64,000 nucleotides of DNA from Calditrichota bacterium (GCA_013112635.1 JABFGF010000008.1:88691-152690), one strand, 5' to 3'. Positions 34,249 to 43,866 are shown, counted from the stretch's first letter. Program-made: numbers and translations. Notes: a model not told the origin generated them from the letters alone.

Positions 34249-36141
34249 ATGCGTTTGTTTACTGTGATCTTTTTATTGATTTTTCCAATTATGCTTGCTT
34301 CTCAAACTAATTTCAGGAAATATCCTGGTAATCCAATTATCATTAATGGTGTGATAAATTCATTTGAGTCAAATGGTGTAGTAGGTCCGTATGTTATTAA
34401 GGAAGAAGGAATTTATAAAATGTGGTTTCATGGATGGGATGGTTCTAAAGCAAGAATTGGCTATGCTACATCACTTGATGGGATTAATTGGGAGAAAGAT
34501 GATGCAAATCCTGTGCTTAACACAATTGACTCCAGCAGTTGGGCAAATAAATATATTTCTGGGGCTAAAGTGTTAAACATGAAAGGAATCTATAAAATGT
34601 GGTTCACAGGTGGGGGCGGGCAGGGCCCACGAACCGGATATGCAACATCGGAAGATGGAACAAGCTGGGAACTTGGTAATAATGCCAACCCTGTACTTGA
34701 ACCTGGGGAAGAAGGTACTTTTGATGATTCTGGTATTTGGTGTGGGTCTGTTATTTTCCAGGATAGTGTTTATAGAATGTGGTATGGTGGAGATGCAGAA
34801 CCAGATTTTCTTGAAGGTAATATCGGTCTTGCAACCTCTATCGATGGAATAAAATGGGTAAAACATGGAGATCCGGTTTTAGTGCATGATGATAGTGGCT
34901 TAGAAAAAGACGGCATAAGCCTACCATATGTTTTGTTTGACAGTGAGGTGTACCATATGTGGTATACACAAGGTTTAACTCCAGCAAGTATCGGATATGC
35001 AACTTCATCTGATGGTATTACCTGGCAAAAATATGATAATAACCCGGTTGTTAAACCTGATCAAGGTAGTTGGGATAACACTGTTGTCCAGTGGCCTATG
35101 GTCCTTATAGAAAATGGTGTTTATAAAATGTGGTATGATGGATTGGGATTTAATAACAAAATTGGTTACGCAGAAGACTTTACAAATGTACTTAATGCTG
35201 AGGGAGCAAATATTGGATCTTCTTTATTTCATCCTGTTCAGGAAAAAATTGTTGTGAAAGCAAAAGTAAACAATCCTGAGGGACATGAAGAACAAGTTGC
35301 GGCTTACTTTGAGGATAGTAACGGAAATATTCTTGATATTTTGCTGATGAATGATAATGGTTTTTCTGGTGATGGGGTGGCTGGAGATTCTATTTGGAGT
35401 ACAGAATATATTCCATTAAAAGAAGACAATTACAATGTTTATATAGAAACCTTTGATATTGAACGGGATTATAAAAATAATGGTAAGGTATGGGGATTGA
35501 ATAAATGGTTTAGTACAAAAGGGCCATTACATGTTGTTCAGTATGATACGTTTGCCACAGCAGGAGAGGGAATAGAGTTGGACATTTTCCTGGAAAACAA
35601 AGGTAAAATGGCCTTGTTTAAAAACATTAAAACAAACCTTAAACAAATTGATAGTTGTATAGAAATCTCAAGTTTTGCACCAAGGCGTATTGATAGTTTA
35701 GCAGGTGGGGAAATAAGCGCCCATAATTCTTCGTTCCATGTAAGGGTTGCTGACAATTGTTCACCCCAGGTCGCTAGTTTCCAGATTGATGTTTCTGCAG
35801 ATGGGTTATTGTCTATAACAAATACATTTACTGTGGATATTGTTGTAGGCCTTGAAGACGAAAAATACATTGCACCCAAGAAATTTTCTTTGCTCCAAAA
35901 TTACCCAAACCCATTCAATCCTAAAACAATTATTAATTATGAATTACAAATTAAGAGTGATGTAAAACTTATTGTTTACGATATCGCAGGGCGTGAAATT
36001 AAAACGATAGTTAACCAACGTCAAAACGCAGGTGCACATTCAGTAACATTTGATGCATCTGATTTGCCAAGTGGTGTTTACATATACAAAATTATTGCAG
36101 GAAAATTTGAACAGAGTAAAAAAATGATCCTGGTCAAATAA
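34249..36141 (+). CDS. Secreted five-bladed propeller (GH43/GH32-like) with sorting domain
   Basis: After a signal peptide the 630-residue protein has five repeats of the type YKMW..G...IGYATS.DGI.W (about residues 48-310), the blade pattern of five-bladed glycosidase folds. Next is a mixed beta region (~320-540) and a C-terminal sorting domain starting at LLQNYPNPFNP (about 547). The sorting domain directs export and surface attachment through a type IX-like system in this group. Catalytic acids cannot be assigned by eye. An AGGAGGTGTG ribosome site precedes the ATG. Confidence 0.78.
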   Translation: MRLFTVIFLLIFPIMLASQTNFRKYPGNPIIINGVINSFESNGVVGPYVIKEEGIYKMWFHGWDGSKARIGYATSLDGINWEKDDANPVLNTIDSSSWANKYISGAKVLNMKGIYKMWFTGGGGQGPRTGYATSEDGTSWELGNNANPVLEPGEEGTFDDSGIWCGSVIFQDSVYRMWYGGDAEPDFLEGNIGLATSIDGIKWVKHGDPVLVHDDSGLEKDGISLPYVLFDSEVYHMWYTQGLTPASIGYATSSDGITWQKYDNNPVVKPDQGSWDNTVVQWPMVLIENGVYKMWYDGLGFNNKIGYAEDFTNVLNAEGANIGSSLFHPVQEKIVVKAKVNNPEGHEEQVAAYFEDSNGNILDILLMNDNGFSGDGVAGDSIWSTEYIPLKEDNYNVYIETFDIERDYKNNGKVWGLNKWFSTKGPLHVVQYDTFATAGEGIELDIFLENKGKMALFKNIKTNLKQIDSCIEISSFAPRRIDSLAGGEISAHNSSFHVRVADNCSPQVASFQIDVSADGLLSITNTFTVDIVVGLEDEKYIAPKKFSLLQNYPNPFNPKTIINYELQIKSDVKLIVYDIAGREIKTIVNQRQNAGAHSVTFDASDLPSGVYIYKIIAGKFEQSKKMILVK

Positions 36142-36228
36142 AAGCCTTTCATTTTAAAAAGGTTTATCCTTACCAGTGGCTAATAATTAAGCCTTTTTGT
36201 TCTTGTTCCGGCCAGCCCTTCCCAGGCC

Positions 36229-36279
36229 AAACCGTGAAATGTCTCCTTCCCCTCAAGACATTTCGCGGTTTTTTTTTTC
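36229..36279 (+). terminator. Strong intrinsic terminator after the propeller gene
   Basis: A ~15 bp stem (AAACCGTGAAATGTCT with AGACATTTCGCGGTTT, one internal G-T) with an 11 nt C-rich loop is followed by about nine T. Confidence 0.9.
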
Positions 36280-36393
36280 TTTGCTTTTAGTTCGTGTCAT
36301 GTTATTTTTATTACGCTTTATCAATTATTTTCCCCAATTTTGTTTTATTTTTAAGAAATCATTGTTTAGGCCTGGCCATACCTGGAGTCAAAA

Positions 36394-38487
36394 ATGAATG
36401 ATTTTCATGTAAATTTAAGAAAAAAGAATTTTTTACCGTTTGTCGGCGCATCGATATTTTCCGTAATAGTAAATCCGCTTTGGGGCATTTTTGATTATTT
36501 TCTTGAACCTGGGTTATGGTTTTTATTTTTAAAATTCCGTTTGGGTACGGCACTGCTACATATCATTTCTCTGATAGTTATTTCCCGCCCAAAATTCCGT
36601 CACTTTTCAATTGAAGGGATTTGGTTGCTTGCTGTATCGATAGAGCTTGAAATTGCATTGATGTTTCCTTTTCTGGAAACAAATATCTATCCTTATACCC
36701 TGGGTTTTACACTACCTTTTTTGATAATCACAATTATAACTGCTATTCCATTTCTTTATTCTTTATCGGCTATGGCTATTTCTGTGCTGGCGTTTATTGT
36801 TGGATTTTATGTAAGGCCATATCCAATTTCATTTGAGGAAACACTTTTTCTTTCATTTTTTGTATCTACATCTTTTGGTGTTGGGCTGCTTTCATCATTT
36901 TTAAATTACCGTATAGTAAAAAATGAATATTACATGCATAAAAAACTTGATCAGCTTAAGTCCAATTTCTTTGCTAATATCACACATGAATTTCGTACAC
37001 CGCTGACCCTTATTTTAGGGCCGGTTCAAAACTTGTTGGAAAAATACCCAAACTCTGAAGATAACCAGGATTACAATCTGATAAAAAAGAATGCTTTACG
37101 ATTGCAAAACCTGATAAACCAATTGCTTGACCTATCACGAATGGAATCAGGAAAACTGACACTTCATGCATCACGACAAAATATAGTGGGGTTGAGCAAA
37201 TCTATCTTATCGACATTTGAATCACATGCTGTTACGCGAAATATTGAGCTTACATTTAAAAGCAGTTTTCAAAGGCAGGAGCTCTATATTGATTTTGATA
37301 AATATGAAAAAATATTAACAAATCTTTTATTCAATGCTTTTAAATTTTCGGAGGATGGATCTGAAATAATTCTCTCTATATCTAAAAATGAAAAACATGT
37401 TAGTATTGAAATTGAAGACCGGGGAATTGGTATTGCCCCAGACCAGCTAACACATGTTTTTGAACGGTTTTACCAGGTTGAAGCCGGTAGTACCCGCAGT
37501 TATGAAGGCTCGGGGATTGGCCTTGCATTGGTTAAGGAATTGGTTGACCTGCATTATGGCCAAATTTCTGTAAAAAGTGTGCCCGGTATTGGGACAACAT
37601 TTACACTTAAATTTTTACTTGGCACTGGCCATTTATCAAAAAGTGAGTTAATTGATAACCCGGAAACAAAAAGCACTTTTGTCAATGCTATCTTTACCGA
37701 TTCTGAGGATGTTGAATCTTTGAGTGAACACAATGGTGAGCTGCCTTGTGTGTTGGTCGTAGAAGATAACCTTGATATGCAAAAATATATAAACAGTTTT
37801 TTATCCAACGATTACCATATTCTTTTTGCAAATGATGGCCTTGAGGGTTTTCAAACTGCAAAGGATAAAATACCGGATTTGATAATCTGTGATGTTATGA
37901 TGCCGGTGATGAATGGTTTTGAATTATGCCGCAATTTAAAGACTGATTTTAAAACGAGCCATATTCCATTAATAATGCTTACGGCCAAAGCGGACATTCA
38001 GGATAAATTAAAAGGCCTGGAAAGCGGTGCTGATGAATACCTTTACAAACCGTTTAGTGGAAAAGAATTAACTGTTCGTACCAGGAACCTTCTTGAGCAG
38101 CGTAGAAAACTGCAACAGAAATTTGCCACAAATATTTTTATAAGTCCAAGTAAGTTGGATATTGGCCATACTGATAAAACATTTTTAGATGAAGTATTAA
38201 ACACTATTCAAAAAAATATAGACAATCCTGATTTTCATGTTGATGATTTGGCAGATAAGATGTCTTTAAGCCGGGTTCATCTACACCGTAAATTGAAAGC
38301 CCTTGTAGATAAATCCACCACAGAGTTTATACGCTCCTACCGCCTGCAACATGCTGCAAAACTACTTTCCGAAAAAAACTACAATGTGGGTGAAATTGCT
38401 TTTCGGGTTGGGTTTAACAACCTCAGCTATTTTAGTGACAGTTTTAAAAAGCAGTATGGTGTTTTACCATCTGATTATGTGAAATAG
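36394..38487 (+). CDS. Hybrid histidine kinase with receiver and AraC-type DNA-binding output
   Basis: The 697-residue protein has an N-terminal membrane part with several transmembrane helices (about 15-185, no large periplasmic sensor), a HisKA domain (FANITHEFRTPLTLIL, H198), a HATPase domain (ending GTTFTLKFLL), a receiver (VVEDNLD, phospho-acceptor D500 in CDVMMP, Lys in YKPF) and a C-terminal AraC helix-turn-helix pair (VDDLADKMSLSRVHLHRKL, then GEIAFRVGFNNLSYFSDSFK). Signal input, phosphorelay and DNA binding are in one chain, as in the hybrid systems of Bacteroidota. A tandem 17-nt repeat starts 8 bp after its stop, and another lies 2.9 kb upstream. It is the best candidate to bind them. 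Confidence 0.9.
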   Translation: MNDFHVNLRKKNFLPFVGASIFSVIVNPLWGIFDYFLEPGLWFLFLKFRLGTALLHIISLIVISRPKFRHFSIEGIWLLAVSIELEIALMFPFLETNIYPYTLGFTLPFLIITIITAIPFLYSLSAMAISVLAFIVGFYVRPYPISFEETLFLSFFVSTSFGVGLLSSFLNYRIVKNEYYMHKKLDQLKSNFFANITHEFRTPLTLILGPVQNLLEKYPNSEDNQDYNLIKKNALRLQNLINQLLDLSRMESGKLTLHASRQNIVGLSKSILSTFESHAVTRNIELTFKSSFQRQELYIDFDKYEKILTNLLFNAFKFSEDGSEIILSISKNEKHVSIEIEDRGIGIAPDQLTHVFERFYQVEAGSTRSYEGSGIGLALVKELVDLHYGQISVKSVPGIGTTFTLKFLLGTGHLSKSELIDNPETKSTFVNAIFTDSEDVESLSEHNGELPCVLVVEDNLDMQKYINSFLSNDYHILFANDGLEGFQTAKDKIPDLIICDVMMPVMNGFELCRNLKTDFKTSHIPLIMLTAKADIQDKLKGLESGADEYLYKPFSGKELTVRTRNLLEQRRKLQQKFATNIFISPSKLDIGHTDKTFLDEVLNTIQKNIDNPDFHVDDLADKMSLSRVHLHRKLKALVDKSTTEFIRSYRLQHAAKLLSEKNYNVGEIAFRVGFNNLSYFSDSFKKQYGVLPSDYVK

Positions 38488-38494
38488 GCCTAAT

Positions 38495-38532
38495 ATGTAA
38501 CATATCTGTTAAAGAATGAAACATATGTGTTA
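38495..38532 (+). promoter_or_regulatory. Tandem 17-nt direct repeat, copy 3
   Basis: ATGTAACATATCTGTTA at 38495-38511 is identical to the other copies. After AAGA a second unit ATGAAACATATGTGTTA (two mismatches) follows at 38516-38532, then GACATTGC as at the first copy. It is 86 bp before the start of the sorted protein gene. Confidence 0.72.
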
Positions 38533-38617
38533 GACATTGCAAAAAATCATTCTGATATTCTTTTTGATCGCTCTTGTTTTTTAGACCCTGTTTGTCAAAC
38601 CCGCTTTGGAGGAGAAA

Positions 38618-40000
38618 ATGAAGAAAGTATTGTTTTTACTAATAGGTTTTTTTTTACAAAACTCAATTGCACAGATCGATACTGTTTGGACAAAAACACA
38701 TTCTTTTAAATCTGGAACAAATGGCTACAGTGTAAAAGCTACAAAAGATGGTGGCTTTCTTGTTATTGGCGACATAGAAATTAGTAATGACTCAAATAAA
38801 ATACTTTTGCTTAAAACAAACGAAAGAGGCGATTCATTGTGGTCAAAAGTTTATGGAAATGAAAACTCACAGTTTTGGCATTTTCCAGAGTTAAAATTTG
38901 ATTTAATTGAAAACCAAGATAGATCAATAGTTTTTACAGGAGCGCAATATAGTGAACAAAATATAAAACCTTATTTAGTTAAGTTAGATTCTTTGGGGAA
39001 TTTAATTTGGGATAAAACTTACACAATGAAAGGTTATGCTAATTCGATTACAAAAATAACAGATACAGACTATTTGTTTAGCGGTTCATACTTTAATTAT
39101 GATGAAAGCGAAGTTGGTTTCATTTGTAGGATAAATGAAAACGGTGATACACTTTGGACAAGAAAATTTGATTTCTCAATATCTGACATTCTGGTTTCAG
39201 TAAATGATAGTATTTTAGCTGTTGGATTAACCAAAATTCTAAAACTAAACAAATCTGGTAAGATTATTTGGATCCAAGATTATTCTGAATTAATGGAGAG
39301 TAGTAATGAAAGACGCGGTTTTAATTCAATTGTAGAGACTTCTAACTACGAATTTATAACTACAGGAATTGATTTTCAATTTGGTGTTCATTCTGGTTTT
39401 ATTTTTAAAATTACTGGTAAAGGCGATTCTTTAAATTTTCAGAATGGATTTGCAGGAGGACATGATATAGTCTGGTCAGATGATAATTCAATTTTTATTG
39501 GTAATCATTTTGGCTTAGAGTCTGGTCCAAATGGAGAAATTTATTCTGTACAAAATGATACTACTTTCTCGTTTTTTCTTGGGACTTTTGTTTTGCTAAG
39601 ATCAATAAATAAAATAACTGAAACCGAATTTGTTATTACAGGTTCTCACGAAGCTGAGAAGAATAGTTTATTCATAAGCAAAGTTATTCATAACCCAGTA
39701 ACAAAAACGAACTTAATAAAACCAAATTTAGTAAAGTCATTTAATTTATTCCAAAACTACCCCAACCCATTTAACCCAACTACAACCATTAGCTATCAGC
39801 TAAAAACCAAAAGCAATGTCCAGCTCACCATTTACGACATATCCGGTCGGGAAGTAAAAACGTTAGTTAACAAACGCCAAACCGCCGGACAGCATTCTGT
39901 AGATTTTGATGCCTCAGGTTTATCATCAGGGATTTATTTTTACAGATTATCCACTTCTTCTGGTTTTGTACAAAACCGCAAGATGGTTGTGTTGAAATAA
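38618..40000 (+). CDS. Secreted repeat protein with C-terminal sorting domain
   Basis: The start is the ATG after TTTGGAGGAGAAA. The 460-residue protein has a signal peptide (ends SIAQ), repeats built on DGGFLVIGD, GDSLWSKVYG and GNLIWDKTY, the pattern of propeller proteins common in this group, and a C-terminal sorting domain starting FQNYPNPFNP. It is the first gene after the regulator gene and the third repeat copy. The last ~240 bp of the gene are nearly identical to the end of the next gene. Function unknown. Confidence 0.72.
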   Translation: MKKVLFLLIGFFLQNSIAQIDTVWTKTHSFKSGTNGYSVKATKDGGFLVIGDIEISNDSNKILLLKTNERGDSLWSKVYGNENSQFWHFPELKFDLIENQDRSIVFTGAQYSEQNIKPYLVKLDSLGNLIWDKTYTMKGYANSITKITDTDYLFSGSYFNYDESEVGFICRINENGDTLWTRKFDFSISDILVSVNDSILAVGLTKILKLNKSGKIIWIQDYSELMESSNERRGFNSIVETSNYEFITTGIDFQFGVHSGFIFKITGKGDSLNFQNGFAGGHDIVWSDDNSIFIGNHFGLESGPNGEIYSVQNDTTFSFFLGTFVLLRSINKITETEFVITGSHEAEKNSLFISKVIHNPVTKTNLIKPNLVKSFNLFQNYPNPFNPTTTISYQLKTKSNVQLTIYDISGREVKTLVNKRQTAGQHSVDFDASGLSSGIYFYRLSTSSGFVQNRKMVVLK

Positions 40001-40030
40001 TTTTGTTGACAAATCAGTATTGGAGGACAA

Positions 40031-41365
40031 ATGAAAATTTTTTCTAACTATTTATACATTCTATTAACAATTTATGCAACATCGGTTTTCGCACAAAATA
40101 GTATAAATGATTTGGCGGAAGAAGCTGATTATATTTGGGCAGCCTCTGATAGCGGGCTCCTTAAAATAAACAAAACAACTAATTCTGTTTTTACTTTTAA
40201 CCCAACAAATTCCGGTTTACCAAGCAAGTATGTCAGCATTATAAAGGTAGACAAGGCTGGTAATAAGTGGATGGTAATTCGGGATGAGTATGAAGGCGAT
40301 TGGCTTGGTTTGACAAAATTTGATGGTGATGAATGGACTAATTTTAATATTCATAATTCTGCCTTACCCACAAATCGGATATCAGATATTGAAATAGATG
40401 ATTCTTTAAATGTTTGGATAAGTTTTAATTACAGTGAAAGTGCAGACATAGGTAAATTTGATGGCTTAGATTGGACATTTTATAAAAGTGAATCTGCAAT
40501 AGTAATTTCTTCTCTTGCAATAGATGATTCATTGCATATTTGGGCTTCTATTAAATCTGGAGGAATAGCAAAATTTGATGGTATGACCTGGACCATATAT
40601 AATACAGGCAATTCAAACATCCCATTCAACAGTATTAGTTTAATTGAAATAGATACATTAGGAAATAAATGGTTAATTGCAAGTTCATTTTATGGTTGGG
40701 CACATCCTGGATGGTGGGAGTTTAAAGGAATAATTAAGTTTAATGACTCATCATGGACGCTTTATGATACTACTGGTATTAGAAGCCGTACAGTAGATTC
40801 TAATGTTCAAGCACTTTCTTTTGATAAATTTGGCAACAAATGGTTTTCAACCTCAATAGATGGGTTGACTAAATTTGATGGGACTAAGTGGATAAAGATA
40901 GATACTTCTAATTCAGCTATTCCTTCAAACTTAACTAAACCGACAATAATAGATAGTGATAACAATTTATGGGTTGGGTTTCATTTCAATAATAATATCG
41001 GTTATAACGGTGTTAGTTTAGCTAAATATGATGGTGAGAGTTGGGAAAGCATTTCAACTATCACTTCACTTAAGGAAAATCAGAAGAAACAGGGTGTTAG
41101 AAATTTAGAGCTTAATCAAAATTACCCCAACCCATTTAACCCAACTACAACTATCAGTTACCAGCTAAAAACTAAAAGCAATGTCCATATCGCCATCTAC
41201 GATATTTCCGGAAAGGAAATAAAAACGTTAGTTAACCAACGCCAAAAAGCCGGGCAGCACTCTGTTGATTTTGATGCATCCGGTTTATCATCGGGGATTT
41301 ATATTTACAAGCTATCCACATCATCAGGTTTTGTGCAAAGCCGCAAGATGGTAATATTGAAGTAA
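40031..41365 (+). CDS. Secreted two-component-regulator-propeller-like protein with sorting domain
   Basis: The 444-residue protein has a signal peptide (ends SVFAQ), about six repeats of the KFDG..W type (TKFDGDEWTNF, GKFDGLDWTFY, AKFDGMTWTIY, TKFDGTKWIKI, AKYDGESWESI and one degenerate), and a C-terminal sorting domain (NQNYPNPFNPTTTISYQ). Such repeats form beta-propellers, known from sensory and surface proteins. GGAGGACAA precedes the ATG. It is 30 bp after the preceding gene, in one transcript. Confidence 0.78.
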   Translation: MKIFSNYLYILLTIYATSVFAQNSINDLAEEADYIWAASDSGLLKINKTTNSVFTFNPTNSGLPSKYVSIIKVDKAGNKWMVIRDEYEGDWLGLTKFDGDEWTNFNIHNSALPTNRISDIEIDDSLNVWISFNYSESADIGKFDGLDWTFYKSESAIVISSLAIDDSLHIWASIKSGGIAKFDGMTWTIYNTGNSNIPFNSISLIEIDTLGNKWLIASSFYGWAHPGWWEFKGIIKFNDSSWTLYDTTGIRSRTVDSNVQALSFDKFGNKWFSTSIDGLTKFDGTKWIKIDTSNSAIPSNLTKPTIIDSDNNLWVGFHFNNNIGYNGVSLAKYDGESWESISTITSLKENQKKQGVRNLELNQNYPNPFNPTTTISYQLKTKSNVHIAIYDISGKEIKTLVNQRQKAGQHSVDFDASGLSSGIYIYKLSTSSGFVQSRKMVILK

Positions 41366-41486
41366 TTTTATTGATAAAAAAGTAATGAAGGACAATTTTT
41401 TTAAGAACTTATTTAGTTTCCTTCATGATTTTGGATTGACCAGAATGAACAATTAAAGATGCAGATGATTTTTATAGGCAATAATA

Positions 41487-41876
41487 ATGTGGCTAAAAAA
41501 AGGTGTAAGGTTACTTGAGGAAGAACAAGGCATCGGTGCTCCTGTAGAATATAACCAATATTATCTATTTGCGATTCGTATTACCCTTAATCGGGGTGAA
41601 ATTGTTCAGCATCCAGATAAGTGTTTGGGGCACCAGTTAGATGATTACTTCAAAATTGAAAAGGATGGTTATTTTCAATTTAACGCCAGGTATCATCGCG
41701 AGAATTTTGTTGGTGGAATCTTTTATGCTATGCGTGGAATGAAAGTTGGAGGATTTCGGAAAGTAGTCATTGGGCCTCATCTTGCTTTTGGTGAGGTAGG
41801 AATTCCAGACATCATTCCCAAGAATGCAAAACTCAGGGTGGAAATTAAAGTGTTAGATTTGATGGCTGAACATTAG
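41487..41876 (+). CDS. FKBP-type peptidyl-prolyl isomerase-like protein
   Basis: The 129-residue protein has the FKBP core in its second half: FYAMRGMKVGGFRKVVIGP, then AFGEVGIPDIIPKNAKLRVEIKVLDL, matching the usual GM..GG.R.v..P..aYG..G.....IP.na.L.f.vel. No signal peptide is seen, so it may be cytoplasmic. Its first part is shorter and less conserved. A weak ribosome site precedes the ATG. Activity is likely but not certain. Confidence 0.72.
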   Translation: MWLKKGVRLLEEEQGIGAPVEYNQYYLFAIRITLNRGEIVQHPDKCLGHQLDDYFKIEKDGYFQFNARYHRENFVGGIFYAMRGMKVGGFRKVVIGPHLAFGEVGIPDIIPKNAKLRVEIKVLDLMAEH

Positions 41877-41915
41877 AGTTTATTTGCCTGTTAATATTTA
41901 CTCAACTGCTTCAGC

Positions 41916-42236
41916 TTGCCCAAACTTAACGCTAAAACGTCTGGTAAGATTTGGCTGGTTTTGAATGCATCAGGTTTGGCAAACGGAATTTATATTTATA
42001 GCACCGAAACTGGTTTTTCGAGAATTGATGTTTTTATCGCCATAGATGGTTGGACAGCCTTATTTGGTACTGCCTTCAATGTAGAAGCGCACGAAGCTAA
42101 AAATAAGTATGAATTGCATAAAAGACCTAAAATATATGCAATTAAAATTGAAGGATTGAACACCCCACATCCTTGGCGCTCTGGAAAGTTTTTTCAATAT
42201 ATTTCTCCAAAAGACTTTTACAGGATACTTGAATAA
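41916..42236 (+). pseudogene. Sorting-domain fragment fused to unrelated sequence
   Basis: Residues ~12-33 of this 106-codon TTG-start frame (LVLNASGLANGIYIYSTETG) match the end of the NYPNPFNP-type sorting domain, and the remaining ~75 codons do not. There is no signal peptide or upstream part of the domain. It is probably a remnant of another exported protein joined to other DNA by a deletion. Translation is not supported by a ribosome site. Confidence 0.55.
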
Positions 42237-42337
42237 TCATTTCGTCAAATAGTGATGTTGAAGTAGCACTAAGAATCTAATAAAAGGAACCAATGGAAAA
42301 CAATCTTAAAAAAAATGAGTGATTGGAATTTATTACA

Positions 42338-43099
42338 ATGAAAATAAACTCAAAAGAAAATGACAAGTTTATTGGAACTCCATGGAATTCAGAACCGAAT
42401 GATGATTTCAATTCACAAGCTTACTGGAATGACTATTATGATAAAATTTTATTAGATGAGAAATTAAAAGAACTGGAATGGGCAATTATTGTAAATATCG
42501 AAAATCTCAAAAAAGCTTTAGAATCTTTGGATGAACTACCTGCTGGTGATTCGAAAAGGTTTCTTTATGCAGGGTGCGGAATTTCCCAAGTTCCTTATAT
42601 TTTGTCTTTATGGGGTTTTGCTGTAAATGCAATAGATTCCAGCGAGGCTGCAATAGATATAGTATCTAATTTAGAATTAAGGAAGAGAGATTTGGCACTT
42701 TCCATTTATGTTTTGGACCCAAATGAAAAACGGACTACAATAACAAATGATCCCAAAATATCTATAAATGAATTAAAAAAGTATCAAAGTACTAATGGAA
42801 CTTTGAAATTCTTAGTGATGGATTGGTTCTCAGACAAATTAAGGCCTAAGAGTTTTGATTTTGTTTACTGCCGAAATGCGTTGCGTTGTTCAACTAAACC
42901 GTATTGGCGTAAATCTCTAAAAAGATTCAATGAACTTTTAAAACCCGGTGGCACGCTTATTCTGGAGACACTAAATGCCATTGGAATTCAAGATGAAGTA
43001 AGAGCCCTTTTTAAAGAGTACAAATTTGTGAAACCAAAACTGGATGAATCCAGAAACAAAACTAACAAATATATTATTGATGATTGGCCTACAGGTTAA
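42338..43099 (+). CDS. Class I SAM-dependent methyltransferase
   Basis: The 253-residue protein has YWNDYYDKIL at the N-terminus, a motif I-like FLYAGCGISQVPYILSLWGF, motif II acid in AIDSSEAAID, and the late KPGGTLILET strand that closes the Rossmann fold. The substrate is not predictable. The ATG at 42338 was chosen over a TTG five codons upstream, and neither has a strong ribosome site. It is not closely related to the methyltransferases at 32-34 kb. The next gene follows 12 bp later. Confidence 0.75.
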   Translation: MKINSKENDKFIGTPWNSEPNDDFNSQAYWNDYYDKILLDEKLKELEWAIIVNIENLKKALESLDELPAGDSKRFLYAGCGISQVPYILSLWGFAVNAIDSSEAAIDIVSNLELRKRDLALSIYVLDPNEKRTTITNDPKISINELKKYQSTNGTLKFLVMDWFSDKLRPKSFDFVYCRNALRCSTKPYWRKSLKRFNELLKPGGTLILETLNAIGIQDEVRALFKEYKFVKPKLDESRNKTNKYIIDDWPTG

Positions 43100-43111
43100 C
43101 TTAGGATAAAA

Positions 43112-43651
43112 ATGAAAAAACACTCAACAGAATATCAAAAAATAACAAATGAAGAACTGGTCAATTTATTGTTGGAATTTGATCCTTTTAATCCTGGTAA
43201 AAGAAGTAAACTCTGCGATGAATTTAAACGGCGTAAATTAAATCAACATGATATTGAAGAATATGTTCGGGATTTTAATGTTAAAAATATTAAGAAAACA
43301 ATAATGCTACCTGATATGCCTGAAGATAAAATTAGAGCAGCACTGAAAGAAGGAGCTCGGTTTGTTGTTTTTGAGTTTTGTTTTTCTATTGTATTTTGGA
43401 CATTTCTGTTACCAAGCAATTCATATCTGATTAAGCCGGGTGAATCTACTTTACAACATAGTGGATTATATTCACTAGCATCGTTTTTTTTAGGGTGGTG
43501 GGCAATTCCCTTGGGACCAATCAGAACAATCAGTACAATTATAAAAAATTTTCGCGGTGGTGAAGATGTTACAGACCAGATTGCTTATTTACTGTCTGAG
43601 TTTCAATTGATGAAATCAGACCAATTCTTAATAAAGTGTGTCATTCACTGA
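43112..43651 (+). CDS. Two-TM protein of unknown function
   Basis: The 179-residue product has an N-terminal soluble helical region (about 1-80) and two hydrophobic segments (~87-105 and ~120-140) followed by a short C-terminal tail. An AGGATAAAA site precedes the ATG. It is downstream of the methyltransferase in one transcript. No family recognised. Confidence 0.6.
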   Translation: MKKHSTEYQKITNEELVNLLLEFDPFNPGKRSKLCDEFKRRKLNQHDIEEYVRDFNVKNIKKTIMLPDMPEDKIRAALKEGARFVVFEFCFSIVFWTFLLPSNSYLIKPGESTLQHSGLYSLASFFLGWWAIPLGPIRTISTIIKNFRGGEDVTDQIAYLLSEFQLMKSDQFLIKCVIH

Positions 43652-43728
43652 ATAATAGAAAGTAGGACTTCTTATACGCTTTATCCCTGGTCAGAGCCTT
43701 CCTATTTTATGGTTAAGACGGTTAACTT

Positions 43729-43839
43729 ATGAAGAAAATTGAAATACCAAAATATGTTTGGGAAAGAGCATATAAGTTTTCTGCATTTGAGCAGTATATG
43801 GTTATATCAATGATCTACGTAGATTTTTGGTCATTTTAA
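43729..43839 (+). CDS. Very short possible gene (36 codons)
   Basis: An ATG frame encodes MKKIEIPKYVWERAYKFSAF and 16 more residues with aromatic and hydrophobic content. It has no clear ribosome site and no known family. It could be random or a remnant. The surrounding 43652-43866 stretch holds nothing else except the AATGGAGGAGGTCAA ribosome site of the next gene. Confidence 0.2.
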   Translation: MKKIEIPKYVWERAYKFSAFEQYMVISMIYVDFWSF

Positions 43840-43866
43840 TACTCATTTATTAATGGAGGAGGTCAA

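Noticed and set aside
38527..38709. Short frame overlapping the repeat and the sorted-protein start
   Set aside because: Overlaps the signal peptide region of a better gene in another frame and has no ribosome site.
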